Shown here in pieces: positions 27,722 to 37,524 of a stretch of DNA of 54,945 bases. The notes beneath the pieces are model-generated. The model had not been told where the DNA came from. It saw nothing but the letters and a program-made list of their open reading frames with translations, and made no database searches. The first letter of the stretch is position 1. The number at the start of each line of letters is the position of its first letter. This DNA comes from Vibrio variabilis (GTDB taxonomy: Bacteria > Pseudomonadota > Gammaproteobacteria > Enterobacterales > Vibrionaceae), in the NCBI RefSeq assembly GCF_003263785.1, contig NZ_JYJK01000110.1, forward strand, positions 1 through 54,945, read 5' to 3'. The translations under genes and the position numbers were made by a program.

Positions 27722-28384
27722 GTGACTACGCTTTGTTTTAAAGGTCTATTATTCGACCTTGATGGTACCTTGATCGACTCCATTCCTTGTGTCACCCGCA
27801 CTTGGTCAACCTGGGCTGAATCTAAAGGGTTAGACCCAGACTATGTCATGTCTCGCATCCATGGAAGACCTGCCATTGAATCCATTGCCGAACTGCTTGA
27901 CGCACCGGTTTCCTCCCCTGAAGTTCAAGCTGAATTTGACTATTTGGAACAGTATGAAGCCACCCACACCGACGGAACCGTCGCACTGCCCGGCGCAATT
28001 GATCTTCTAAAGGGTTTGAACGAGCTTGGCATTCCATGGGCAATCGTCACATCCGGCACCCTACCTGTCGCTACCGCGCGCATTAAAACCACGCAACTAC
28101 CTCAGCCAAAAGTACTGATAACGCCCGAAGTTCTCAAACAAGGTAAACCGCATCCAGAGCCGTATCTACGCGGAGCAGAGGCGCTAGGGCTAGATGCAAA
28201 AGACTGTATTTGCTTTGAGGATGCGTCTGCTGGTTTGGAGTCGGGGATTGCTGCAGGATGTATGACGATTGCGGTGTTAAGCCACGCGTCTAGAGAGCAG
28301 TTACCTAAAGCTGATAGTTACGTGAACGCTCCGAAAGATGTTGTAGTTCGCCGTGTTGATGGTGGGTTTGAGTTGGATGTTTGA
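27722..28384 (+). CDS. HAD-family sugar phosphatase
   Basis: 220-aa HAD hydrolase. It has the nucleophile motif FDLDGTLIDS, motif II TSGT, the Lys in LKQGKPHPEPYLRGAEALG and the acidic motif CFEDASAGLESGIAAG, with a helical cap after motif I. This is the YfbT/YniC-like beta-phosphoglucomutase group that dephosphorylates hexose or deoxyhexose phosphates. It starts at GTG with AGGA nine bases upstream. Linked to ptsA, it may clear toxic sugar phosphates when the pathway is blocked (inference). Confidence 0.88.
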   Translation: MTTLCFKGLLFDLDGTLIDSIPCVTRTWSTWAESKGLDPDYVMSRIHGRPAIESIAELLDAPVSSPEVQAEFDYLEQYEATHTDGTVALPGAIDLLKGLNELGIPWAIVTSGTLPVATARIKTTQLPQPKVLITPEVLKQGKPHPEPYLRGAEALGLDAKDCICFEDASAGLESGIAAGCMTIAVLSHASREQLPKADSYVNAPKDVVVRRVDGGFELDV

Positions 28385-28401
28385 TACTTCGCTCAAAATC
28401 A

Positions 28402-28592
28402 GGCGACGCGCAGCGAGCCTTTAGCTCCTCCCCTTTAAAGCGGGGCGCGTAGCCGGGAGGCTGGGAGGGTGCTCTTTATGTTTTAACTCGCTAAAATACA
28501 AAAGAAAAAGAACTCAAAAGCACCCCTCTAACTCCCCGGCTACGCGCCCCGTTATTAAGGGGGAGAACACTAGGGGCTCGCTACGCATCGCC
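28402..28592. repeat. 191-bp imperfect palindromic repeat (MITE-like)
   Basis: The two halves are inverted copies. Termini GGCGACGCGCAGCGAGCC (28402) and, inverted, GGCGATGCGTAGCGAGCC (from 28592) match at 16 of 18. The inner block CGGGGCGCGTAGCCGGG is identical in both arms, and further matches extend over about 75 bp per arm, leaving an AT-rich loop (about 28475-28516). It lies between the convergent HAD and chemoreceptor genes. It has no ORF and much higher GC than its flanks. Similar CTCCCC/GGGGAG palindromes are common intergenic repeats in vibrios and relatives. Confidence 0.8.
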
Positions 28593-28598
28593 GTTTTA

Positions 28599-30242
28599 TT
28601 AAACCCTAAACTGCCCCACAACATCATCCAAACTCTGACAACGCTTCTCAAGGCCAACGCAAGCACCTTCCGCACGCTTGATGATCTCGGCCATTTTATG
28701 GCTATCCTCAGCAATTTTCTGAATACTTGCGTTTAGCTCACCGCTCACCGATGTTTGTTGCGACGCCGCCGTTGCGATATGCGTGTTCATCTCATTGATG
28801 ATGCCAACGGAGTTTGATATCTCGCCAAGAGCGGTCGACGCGCTTTGCACCAATGAAATTGTTTTCTCACTGGTTGAACGGCTGGATTCCATTGCATGAA
28901 CCACAACGTTGGTGCCTTCTTGAAGACGTTCAATCATTGTTTGAATGTCTCCGGTGCTTTCTTGAGTTTTGCTCGCCAAAGAACGAACCTCGTCGGCCAC
29001 TACCGCGAATCCACGTCCTTGCTCACCAGCCCGTGCAGCTTCAATTGCTGCGTTGAGGGCGAGCAAGTTTGTTTGTTCGGCAATACCACGAATCACATCA
29101 AGTACAGAGACAATATTGGTTACATCTTGATTCAAGCGTTGAACACTTTCTTCAGCTGCAGAGATTTCAGTCGCTAGCCCTTGAATAGATGTAACAGTAT
29201 CACCAATGCCTTGATTAGCAACGGCCGCTTCTTCTGCACTTCTGTCAGTCGCTTGTGCGGCTTCTTGAGCATTCTGACTGACATTCTCACTCGTTACGCG
29301 CATTTCATTAATGGCCGTCGCCACCATGTCACTTTCTTGCTGTTGAGATTGAGAAGATGCGGTGATGTCAGACGCTAGCATAATCAACTCTTGAGTTTGC
29401 TGTCTTACTTGCGTCGTTGACTCAATCACTTCTGTCACCGTCGCTTGAATTTTGCCCACAAACAGGTTGAATGACTGACCTAGTCGGCCAATTTCATCAC
29501 CGGAAGTCACATCCACACGACGCGTCAGATCGCCCTCACCTGAGGCAATATCGGCCATTGATTGCTCTAGACGCTGGATTGGACTCACGATCAAACGCGT
29601 CACCCAAGCAGCCAATGCCAGTGCAATTACAATCGCCAATAATGTGCCAACTTCAATAGCAAATTCGGCTTCTTTGACTGCTTTATCGCTATCGACGCGA
29701 GCTTGATTTTGGAGTCTCTCCATTTCATCAAGAATGACTTTCAAGTCGCTTCGCATCGTCGTGAACAAGTCTACCAATCTGGCTTTATCTTTAGAGAATG
29801 CCGCCATGGACTGTTCTGGATCAGCAAACATCGCTTCATAACCTGCAACAAACTGCTTTGTGTTGCTCAGCAGCGTGTCGAGGTATGACTGGAAACGCGA
29901 ATCAAGAATGCCTTGGTCGATGAGCTGCTGAACAATCTCTACCCTTGGCACCGCGTTGTAAGCGTTATCTTCAAATTCGAATTTTTGCTTATCAAACTCA
30001 ACAGGATCGCCATTAGCAACTAACATCGCATAGCTTGCGCCCACAACTTGATAGTAGTCACGATAAGCATCTTCTAGAGAGTTCATGACCGGGGTGATGT
30101 GGTCGTTGAGCTGATCATTTATTGCGGCTTGCTTGTTAAACAGCAACACGTTGTAAACTGCGAGACCACTGAATATCACCGCCATTAACAGCACGGGCAA
30201 CAACATTTTTAGCCGTAGGCTGGCATTATCAAACCATTGCAT
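28599..30242 (-). CDS. Methyl-accepting chemotaxis protein
   Basis: 547-aa inner-membrane chemoreceptor. One membrane segment at about residues 12-32, a periplasmic helical-bundle sensor of about 155 residues, a second membrane segment (about 195-215), a HAMP linker (VSPIQRLEQSMADIASGEGDLTRRV) and a long signalling coiled coil with the conserved hairpin tip GIAEQTNLLALNAAIEAARA. There is no C-terminal CheR-binding pentapeptide. The ligand is unknown. It is divergent from the hybrid kinase. Confidence 0.95.
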   Translation of the reverse strand: MQWFDNASLRLKMLLPVLLMAVIFSGLAVYNVLLFNKQAAINDQLNDHITPVMNSLEDAYRDYYQVVGASYAMLVANGDPVEFDKQKFEFEDNAYNAVPRVEIVQQLIDQGILDSRFQSYLDTLLSNTKQFVAGYEAMFADPEQSMAAFSKDKARLVDLFTTMRSDLKVILDEMERLQNQARVDSDKAVKEAEFAIEVGTLLAIVIALALAAWVTRLIVSPIQRLEQSMADIASGEGDLTRRVDVTSGDEIGRLGQSFNLFVGKIQATVTEVIESTTQVRQQTQELIMLASDITASSQSQQQESDMVATAINEMRVTSENVSQNAQEAAQATDRSAEEAAVANQGIGDTVTSIQGLATEISAAEESVQRLNQDVTNIVSVLDVIRGIAEQTNLLALNAAIEAARAGEQGRGFAVVADEVRSLASKTQESTGDIQTMIERLQEGTNVVVHAMESSRSTSEKTISLVQSASTALGEISNSVGIINEMNTHIATAASQQTSVSGELNASIQKIAEDSHKMAEIIKRAEGACVGLEKRCQSLDDVVGQFRV

Positions 30243-30486
30243 ACATTACTCCAATTATTAGACTTAACTTTATTTTTCTTTCTCTGTTATCGCCTAAAAA
30301 TCGGCACCCTTTAGAACATAGCGTGCCCTATGTTAGATTAGTCGCACTTATTTATGAAAATATAAGGATAATCCGACAACTAACCGTCTGATTTATAAAT
30401 AGCTCTCAGCGAATGTTTCATTTTCGTTACAGCCCACAATGCGCTAAACTGAAACCTGTTTGCGGTTATTACAAGGATGTTGGGTT

Positions 30487-32994
30487 ATGCCAGACCGTCG
30501 TTCAGACACCTCTCAATCCCTACGAAAGATTTTAATATCAGGTGGTTGCGCCATTATGGTGCTGCTCGCAATTTTCTTCTACATCGAGCGCTCATTTGAC
30601 CAAACTAAACAACAACTCATTGGGCTCCAAAAAGATGTACTAAAAGCGGCGAATTCAATGCTTATGATGCGCCGTCATGAGAAGGACTTTATTGCGCGAG
30701 TTGAAAATCAATATGTCGAAAAAATGGAGTCGGAATATCAAAGCATTCTGTCCCAAATTGGACAAATCAATACCGGAGTGATGGAGTCTGAAATCAGCAT
30801 TGATTACAACGGACAACAAGCACTCGCCAATGTAGATGCGTATACCCAACGATTTTTCAAACTCGGAGAATTAGTGGTCGTCATTCATGGCGCAGACCAA
30901 GGAGAAGGTCTGATTGAACATTTTAAAGATAAGGTTCTTACGCTCGAACACGCGCTCATTCGCGCCAATTCAAATAACATCGACCAGATAGCGCTTGTCA
31001 CCAAAGACCTGATGTACCAGTTCTTCAGCGACCTTGACCCTAACATTTTGCCGCGTATCGACCGCAATCTCACGCAGCTTCAACAAGCGATTACTCAAGA
31101 GCAGTTGGGCTTTGAAACCTTCAGCCAATTTCAAGAATTCAAACTCGCATTTTACGCTTTGCAAAGTGCCTATGAAGAGTTTGGCTACACACATCAGCAA
31201 GGCGAACTTGGCAAGTTAAGAGCCACCATCCACCAGTTGGAACAATCACTCAATAGCTTGTTTACTGATTTACCGCCATTAATTGCGGCCAAGCTCAGCG
31301 ACTATGAATCCTATCGCGTCATGTCGGCGCTGGCTTTGGTCGCCGCTATTATTTTGGTCCTTCTTAGTGTTACCCAACGAGTGACTGCACTAGAGAAGCA
31401 ACTCATCCAAGCGCGCAAGGACGAAGCACAAGCTAGCAGGGCGAAAAGCGCCTTTCTTGCCAATATGTCCCATGAAATTCGCACACCTCTGAACGGCATA
31501 TTGGGAATGACAGAGATACTTTCTGACACTAAGTTATCCGCTAGCCAAAAGGACTACCTAGAGACGATTAACGCGTCTTCACAAACGCTGTTGATGTTGA
31601 TTAATGACATTCTCGATCTCTCCAAAATCGAATCAGGGCACCTTGAGATTTGCCCTCACACCACAGCCATCAAGGAAACTATTTATGATACTGCCGCTCT
31701 TATAGCCCCCAAAGCGCAGCAAAAGTCACTGGATATCATCATCGACATAGACCCAAACGTGCCTGATTACGTTCAAGCGGATGAACAAAAGGTGCGTCAG
31801 ACTCTAATGAATCTGGCATCCAACGCCATCAAGTTTACCGACACTGGAAGCATCTCCTTTGCGTTAAAAGCCATTCACTCCAGTGACACTGAGGTCTCTA
31901 TCGGTTTTAGCGTCAAGGACACTGGCATTGGTATTGACCCAGAAAAACAGCGCCACGTATTTGAAGAGTTCAAGCAAGAAAATTCGGATACGTCTAAACA
32001 CTATGGGGGAACCGGGCTGGGTCTCGCCATCTGTGCAAAAATGGTTGAGATGATGGGCGGCAAGATTGAGCTTCAATCAAAGAAAGGTTCTGGTAGCCTG
32101 TTTGGCTTCACATTGACTTTCCCGCGTGATAACCATGAGGTTAACAGCGAGGAGAGTTTGAGCATCGCCTATATTTCTCAAAAGCCGAGTGCTCTACTGA
32201 TCAACGATCTACAACGCTTTGGTTGCAACTTAACTCAACTTTCAGATGTAAGCGACGAACTCTTAAACCTCAGCACAAATACTATCGTTATTTCAGATGA
32301 CGCACACCAGATTGCACAGCTACAAAAAGCCAGTGCCCGTTATCGTTTCGTGTTGCTGCGCGATAATAAACATGGACAAGAAAATTCAGATATCAACGTC
32401 GATGGCTACCTAACTGCCCCACTTTTTGGTAACCGGATGATGAACACGCTTCGACAGATTGCGGCTATTTCCCGCGAAAACATGACTTCTAACCACGCTA
32501 CCAGCAACAACGCTGATGGAACTCACACCCTTGTTACTTCCGCCGCTGAAACCGAGAACACTTCAGAGACTGTTACATCTACAGAAAGTAATGAAGATCT
32601 AAACAGACGCCATTTCAAAATATTGGTGGTCGAAGACAATAAAGTGAACCAGCAAATTGTCAGCCTCAATTTGAAGAAGCTCTCCATCGATTTTGTCATT
32701 GCTAATAATGGGCAGGAAGCCGTCGATATTTATCAGCATCAACACGACTCGATTGGCCTCATCCTTATGGATTGTATGATGCCTGTACTGGACGGTTTTG
32801 AAGCCACTAAAGCTATTCGAGATTATGAAAAGAGTGAGGAAATTAAACAGACTCACATTATCGCACTTACCGCATCAGTGCTGGACGATGACATTAAGCG
32901 ATGTTACGACAGTGGTATGGATGACTATCTACCCAAGCCTTTCAAGCGCGACATACTCATGGAGAAGCTCGATGCTCGTATTCAAGCTTCCTAA
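30487..32994 (+). CDS. Hybrid sensor histidine kinase with receiver domain
   Basis: 835-aa membrane kinase. Two membrane segments (about residues 18-38 and 280-300) flank a periplasmic helical sensor domain of about 240 residues. Then come the HisKA domain with the phospho-acceptor His in FLANMSHEIRTPLNGILG, the HATPase domain (NLASNAIKFTDTG, GTGLGLAICAKM), a degenerate middle region and a C-terminal receiver (LVVEDNKVNQQ, Asp in LMDCMMPVLDGFEA, Lys in YLPKPFKR). I start at ATG 30487 with AAGGA nine bases upstream; a TTG nine codons earlier lacks a site. No HPt domain follows, so it must use a separate phosphotransfer protein. Confidence 0.93.
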   Translation: MPDRRSDTSQSLRKILISGGCAIMVLLAIFFYIERSFDQTKQQLIGLQKDVLKAANSMLMMRRHEKDFIARVENQYVEKMESEYQSILSQIGQINTGVMESEISIDYNGQQALANVDAYTQRFFKLGELVVVIHGADQGEGLIEHFKDKVLTLEHALIRANSNNIDQIALVTKDLMYQFFSDLDPNILPRIDRNLTQLQQAITQEQLGFETFSQFQEFKLAFYALQSAYEEFGYTHQQGELGKLRATIHQLEQSLNSLFTDLPPLIAAKLSDYESYRVMSALALVAAIILVLLSVTQRVTALEKQLIQARKDEAQASRAKSAFLANMSHEIRTPLNGILGMTEILSDTKLSASQKDYLETINASSQTLLMLINDILDLSKIESGHLEICPHTTAIKETIYDTAALIAPKAQQKSLDIIIDIDPNVPDYVQADEQKVRQTLMNLASNAIKFTDTGSISFALKAIHSSDTEVSIGFSVKDTGIGIDPEKQRHVFEEFKQENSDTSKHYGGTGLGLAICAKMVEMMGGKIELQSKKGSGSLFGFTLTFPRDNHEVNSEESLSIAYISQKPSALLINDLQRFGCNLTQLSDVSDELLNLSTNTIVISDDAHQIAQLQKASARYRFVLLRDNKHGQENSDINVDGYLTAPLFGNRMMNTLRQIAAISRENMTSNHATSNNADGTHTLVTSAAETENTSETVTSTESNEDLNRRHFKILVVEDNKVNQQIVSLNLKKLSIDFVIANNGQEAVDIYQHQHDSIGLILMDCMMPVLDGFEATKAIRDYEKSEEIKQTHIIALTASVLDDDIKRCYDSGMDDYLPKPFKRDILMEKLDARIQAS

Positions 32995-33046
32995 AACTAA
33001 TTCACGTGCTTAGATATATAAAAAGTAGGCACATTCATTCCAACTA

Positions 33047-33075
33047 AAAAGGGAGGCGATCATTGCCTCCCTTTT
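33047..33075. terminator. Bidirectional terminator
   Basis: AAAAGGGAGGC (33047-33057) and GCCTCCCTTTT (33065-33075) form an 11-bp perfect stem around GATCATT, flanked by A and T tracts on both sides. It separates the convergent hybrid kinase and PhoX genes. Confidence 0.9.
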
Positions 33076-33091
33076 CGTTCACGATAGGCAG

Positions 33092-34990
33092 CTAGGCACC
33101 AATCACGCCACCATCTTTACGTGTAATCATCATTACCGATGAACGCGGTACTGCATTACCACCTTCCGGGAAATGCGAAGGCGCGAGATCTTCACCGGGG
33201 TGCTGAACACCGACAAACATGGTTTTGTAATCCGGCGAGAAGGTCAAGCCAGTGATCTCACAAGCAATAGGCCCGGTTAAGAAACGGCGGATTTCGCCTG
33301 TCGCTGGATCGCTACACAACATTTGGTTATTACCCATACCTGCAAAGTCACCTTTGTTTGAGTACTTACCATCTGTTTGGATCCACAAACGACCTGATTT
33401 ATCAAAACCAATGCCGTCTGGGCTGTTAAACATGTTGTCTTTATTGATGTTGTCCGTACCTGCCATCAAGCCAGAGTTGTGGACTTCTGGATTACCTGCA
33501 ATCACGTAAATGTCCCACTCAAAGGTATCTGACGTGTGATTTCCTGCTGTAGGGTTCCAGCGGACAATATGCCCATAAGGATTTTTTTCACGCGGATTAA
33601 CCGCGTTGATAGGCTGCGACTCTTTAACACCGCGATATTTGTTGTTGGTAAGTGTACAGAACACTGACTGATTGTCAGGGTGGACGGTTACCCACTCTGG
33701 GCGATCCATGGTCGTCGCACCGACTTGCGTTGCAGCCATGCGAGCAAAAATCATTACTGATGCCGCATCAGGAAAGCCATTCTCTGGTGTTAAGCCATTC
33801 TTGCCCCAAGTCAGTTCAAGCCACTGACCTTTGCCTTTGAGTTCGCCTTGCGTGCCTTCAAACTTAGCAACATACAACGTGCCCTCTTCCAATAGGTCGC
33901 GATTCGATTCTGCACCTTCAATATACTTATTCTTAGATACGAACTTGTAGAGGTGCTCGCCGCGTTCATCATCACCCAGATACACCACCACATGGCCATC
34001 ACCGTTGATCGTTAGCGCCGCATTTTCATGCTTAAATCGACCTAGCGCACTGCGTTTTTTCGGTGTCGAATTCGGGTTCATCGGATCAATTTCAACAACC
34101 CAACCGTGACGATGAGGTTCATTTGGCTCTTTACCCATGTCAAAACGAGCATCGTGTTTGTACCAATCGTAGCCACGGTCTTTCTTGTTTAGCCCATAAC
34201 GTGCATAGCTTTCACCTAGATCAGAGCCTTTAGTATCGGCAAAGTAACCATTGAAGTTTTCTTCACAAGTCAGGTATGTGCCCCAAGGCGTTTGGCCATT
34301 AGCACAGTTGTTGAATGTACCTAGAATCTTCTTGCCTGACTTGTCTGCACTTGTCTTTAGTAAATCATGACCTGCAGCAACGCCTGTCATTTCCATCTCG
34401 GTATACGCGGTCACACGTCGGTTAAGACGCCCATCTAGGTTTACTTGCCACTGACCAAAGTTCTTTTTAAGTTCAATGACAGATACGCCGTGCGCGGCTT
34501 GCGCTTTACGGGCGTCATCGGCAGTAATGCTTTTACCTTGGTGAGGATACAAATATTCGTTATTGGTGTACTCGTTGTTAACTACCAAAACCGCGCGATC
34601 ATTATCGATTAAGAAAAATGTCATGCCGTCATTGTTGTCACCAAACTGCATTTCTTGTGCTTTGGAGTCATTGTTCTGACTAAAAGCCGGCGCGCCTTTT
34701 TTAATCGCATCTCCCCATGAAATGAGCACGTCCGCTTGGTAACCTTCAGGTACAGTGACAGCATCTGAAGTCGAAATCGGAATAGCATCAAAACCCATCA
34801 GCGCAGACGACGCTGGTTTTACACTTGCCACCGCTTGACTTAACGGCGTAGCAGCAAAAAAACCAACGGTGGCAGCCGCTCCAGTCCCTTTTAGAAAACC
34901 TCGGCGCGACATCGCTGCATCGACAAACTTATTAAATTCTGGTTCTTGATCGAGTGGACGCTGATCATCGTCGTAATTAAATTGGCTCAC
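33092..34990 (-). CDS. phoX: PhoX-family (DUF839) alkaline phosphatase, Tat-exported
   Basis: 632-aa periplasmic or secreted Ca/Fe-dependent phosphatase-like protein. A Tat signal is visible at residues about 27-60 (MSRRGFLKG followed by an Ala/Gly-rich hydrophobic stretch). The body matches PhoX: VLVVNNEYTNNEYLYP, GTYLTCEENFNGYF, HRHGWVVEIDP and the C-terminal MFVGVQHPGED. PhoX enzymes release phosphate from organic esters. A sequence resembling a Pho box lies about 77 bp upstream. Family membership is firm; phosphatase activity is likely but DUF839 proteins are diverse. Confidence 0.88.
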   Translation of the reverse strand: MSQFNYDDDQRPLDQEPEFNKFVDAAMSRRGFLKGTGAAATVGFFAATPLSQAVASVKPASSALMGFDAIPISTSDAVTVPEGYQADVLISWGDAIKKGAPAFSQNNDSKAQEMQFGDNNDGMTFFLIDNDRAVLVVNNEYTNNEYLYPHQGKSITADDARKAQAAHGVSVIELKKNFGQWQVNLDGRLNRRVTAYTEMEMTGVAAGHDLLKTSADKSGKKILGTFNNCANGQTPWGTYLTCEENFNGYFADTKGSDLGESYARYGLNKKDRGYDWYKHDARFDMGKEPNEPHRHGWVVEIDPMNPNSTPKKRSALGRFKHENAALTINGDGHVVVYLGDDERGEHLYKFVSKNKYIEGAESNRDLLEEGTLYVAKFEGTQGELKGKGQWLELTWGKNGLTPENGFPDAASVMIFARMAATQVGATTMDRPEWVTVHPDNQSVFCTLTNNKYRGVKESQPINAVNPREKNPYGHIVRWNPTAGNHTSDTFEWDIYVIAGNPEVHNSGLMAGTDNINKDNMFNSPDGIGFDKSGRLWIQTDGKYSNKGDFAGMGNNQMLCSDPATGEIRRFLTGPIACEITGLTFSPDYKTMFVGVQHPGEDLAPSHFPEGGNAVPRSSVMMITRKDGGVIGA

Positions 34991-35066
34991 GTTGACTTCC
35001 TTTTATACTAAACTTCGTAACTGATAAGTTACTGTAATAATTCACGCACAATTGTGATCCCGAGTC

Positions 35067-35084
35067 ATGACAAACGCGTTACAT
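35067..35084 (-). promoter_or_regulatory. Possible PhoB (Pho box) half-sites upstream of phoX
   Basis: Read on the minus strand it is ATGTAAC-GCGT-TTGTCAT, two 7-mers 11 bp apart like the Pho-box repeats CTGTCAT-N4-CTGTCAT. The second copy matches 6 of 7 and the first is weak. It lies 77 bp before the phoX start. Suggestive only. Confidence 0.25.
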
Positions 35085-35164
35085 TTCGTTGGCAAATAGA
35101 TGTCAGTCACTTATTTTTATACCTTAAGCATTCAGTCAACATTCCATATTTATAAGGATAGTTT

Positions 35165-36921
35165 ATGGCGCATCAGCTAAAGCGGCTTGTCCCACTTGTG
35201 GCTTTATTTACCTCTCTCTCGGCTTTCGCAAATTCTCAAGCCACAGATGCATTTGCTCCAGAAATCGCCACTGGTTTAAACAAGAAGTCACTCGTCGTCA
35301 GTCAAGATTGGATGGTCACCGCCGCGAACCCCACAGCAACCAATGCGGGTGCTAAGGTGCTTGAACAAGGTGGCAACGCTATTGATGCGATGGTCGCCAT
35401 TCAACTTATGCTCGGACTTGTTGAGCCTCAATCAAGCGGCATTGGCGGCGGGTCTTTCTTGGTGTATTGGGACAGCGAGCAATCCAAGCTAACGACTTAT
35501 GATGGTCGAGAGACGGCGCCAGCCGCCGTCGATAGTGATCTATTTATTGGCGAAGATGGCAAGCCGATGGGCTTTTTTGACGCCGTCGTTGGAGGGCGTT
35601 CTGTAGGCACACCTGGCACCGTAAAACTGCTATGGGACGTGCATCAGAAATACGGTAAGTTAGATTGGAAACAAATTATCGAACCTATCGCAGAACAAGC
35701 AGAACAAGGCTTCGTGATTAGTGCTCGACTCGCTAAACTGATAGCAAATGATGTGACCTTCCTTGCTAAACATCCTGATACTGCTCGCTATTTCTTGCAA
35801 AGCGACGGCTCACCGAAAACGGAAGGCACGCTACTCAAGAACCCACAATATGCAAAAACTCTGCGACTCATGGCAGCTAAAGGCAGCGATGGCTTCTACA
35901 AAGGGCCGGTCGCAGAATCTATGGTCAATGCCGTTAAAAGTCAGTCGGAAACCAACCCTGGGCTATTAACGCTCGACGATCTCACTCGCTATCAAGTTGC
36001 TGAGCGCAGCGCAGTCTGTGCACCTTATAAGCAGTTCGATATTTGTGGAATGGGACCACCGAGTAGCGGCGCACTGACACTTGGGCAAATTATGATGCTC
36101 ACCGAACCACATAAGCTCGATAAACTCGGCAGTGACAACCCGGTGAGTTGGCAAATTATAGCGGACGCTTCAAGGCTCGCCTTTGCTGACCGTGGATTGT
36201 ACATGGCGGACAGTGATTTTGTTGATGTGCCTTCAGCGGGCTTACTTGATTCCAACTATATGCGCTCACGCAGTGAACTCATTACACCAAACCGTGCACT
36301 GGCGTCTGCGACTGCCGGTACTCCCCTTCTGTTAATACAAGCAGCCTTTCGGCCGATCAAAGTCTTGAGCTACCTTCAACGACTCACTTTAATGTGGTCG
36401 ATAGCGAAGGCAACGTCGTTTCAATGACCTCTTCTATCGAGAATGTATTTGGTTCCCGAGTCATGGCCAGCGGCTTTCTGCTCAACAATGAACTTACCGA
36501 CTTTTCATTCGTGGCCGAAAGCAACGGCAAACCCGTTGCCAATCGCGTAGAGCCTAACAAACGACCTCGCTCATCTATGGCACCCACTATTGTCATGGAG
36601 CAAGGAAAGCCCTACATGGCCATTGGCTCACCGGGTGGGAGTCGCATCATAGGTTATGTCGCTCAAACTCTGATAGCACATTTAGATTGGGGAATGACTA
36701 TTCAAGAAGCGATAGACCAACCGAGAATGATCAATCGATTTGGTGAAATGGATATTGAAGTCAATACACCGCTGGCTGAGTATGCACAGCAGTTTGAGAA
36801 GATGGGCTATAAAGTGAAAGCTCGTGAGCTTAACTCAGGTTTGCACGCGATTAGAATGACTTCAGAGGGACTTGAAGGCGCGGCCGATCCGCGAAGAGAA
36901 GGTATCGCAGTCGGGAAATGA
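35165..36921 (+). CDS. ggt: Gamma-glutamyltranspeptidase (frameshifted near 36325)
   Basis: Periplasmic Ntn-hydrolase that cleaves the gamma-glutamyl bond of glutathione. It has a Sec signal peptide (about 1-22), the large-subunit motif NPTATNAGAKVLEQGGNAIDAM and oxyanion region SSGIGGGSF. The small subunit begins at the catalytic Thr in STTHFNVVDSEGNVVSMTSS, with GSPGGSRIIGYV downstream. The frame is lost at the CCCC run 36323-36326; one more C restores AGTPPSVNTSSLSADQSLE into the small subunit. The rebuilt protein is about 585 aa, the normal length. A sequencing error is the simplest reading. Confidence 0.9.
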
Positions 36922-36937
36922 TGTATTCACCATTACG

Positions 36938-37471
36938 TTAAGGCGTTAGCAGGCATTCGAACTGAGCTAGATGCAATGCTCTACCATTGACTCGCACTGG
37001 TTCAGTTCGTTTCGAGACTCTATTAAAACCGGACTTTTCTAATACTCGTGCCGACGCAGCATTGTCAGTCGCAGCTTTCGCATAGACAAGCTTCACACCG
37101 TAATCTTTATGAAGAAGCTGCAGCACTCTAGCAACGGCAAAAGATGCAACGCCTTGCTGTTGGTAATCTTCCCCTACTCGGTAGCCCAGCTCACACTCTC
37201 TAGAAGCGCACTCTCCATGGGTGGGTTCCCCTTCAGTCAGTTGGGTCGCATTTATCCGCGCAATAATTTTATCTGATTCAACAACGACAAAAAATAGACT
37301 GGTTTCCTGCTCATGTTCGTTAAGTAGTGCTTGCTGAGCATGACAGAACGAAGCGAAATGAGAGTAGCTAGCAGGCCTGGCAGGAACATACTGTTCAAAC
37401 CACGCTTTGTTTTGTTGTTCAAAGTCGAACAACGCATCAAAATGCTGTGTATTGAGTCGCTCAACATCCAT
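36938..37471 (-). CDS. GNAT acetyltransferase (RimJ/RimL-like)
   Basis: 177-aa soluble N-acetyltransferase. The acetyl-CoA motif appears as ELGYRVGEDYQQQGVASFAV (V-x-x-x-x-Q-x-x-G-V/I-A), followed by NAASARVLEKSGF, the typical RimJ/RimL C-terminal signature. Substrate unknown. It ends 17 bp from the convergent ggt stop. Confidence 0.88.
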   Translation of the reverse strand: MDVERLNTQHFDALFDFEQQNKAWFEQYVPARPASYSHFASFCHAQQALLNEHEQETSLFFVVVESDKIIARINATQLTEGEPTHGECASRECELGYRVGEDYQQQGVASFAVARVLQLLHKDYGVKLVYAKAATDNAASARVLEKSGFNRVSKRTEPVRVNGRALHLAQFECLLTP

Positions 37472-37524
37472 TTCTGCTACCCCACATCCCTATAAGCGCG
37501 AATAGCACTTTGGCTTAAATTTTT

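Noticed and set aside
30460..30486. TTG start for the hybrid kinase
   Set aside because: No ribosome site; the ATG at 30487 has AAGGA at good spacing.
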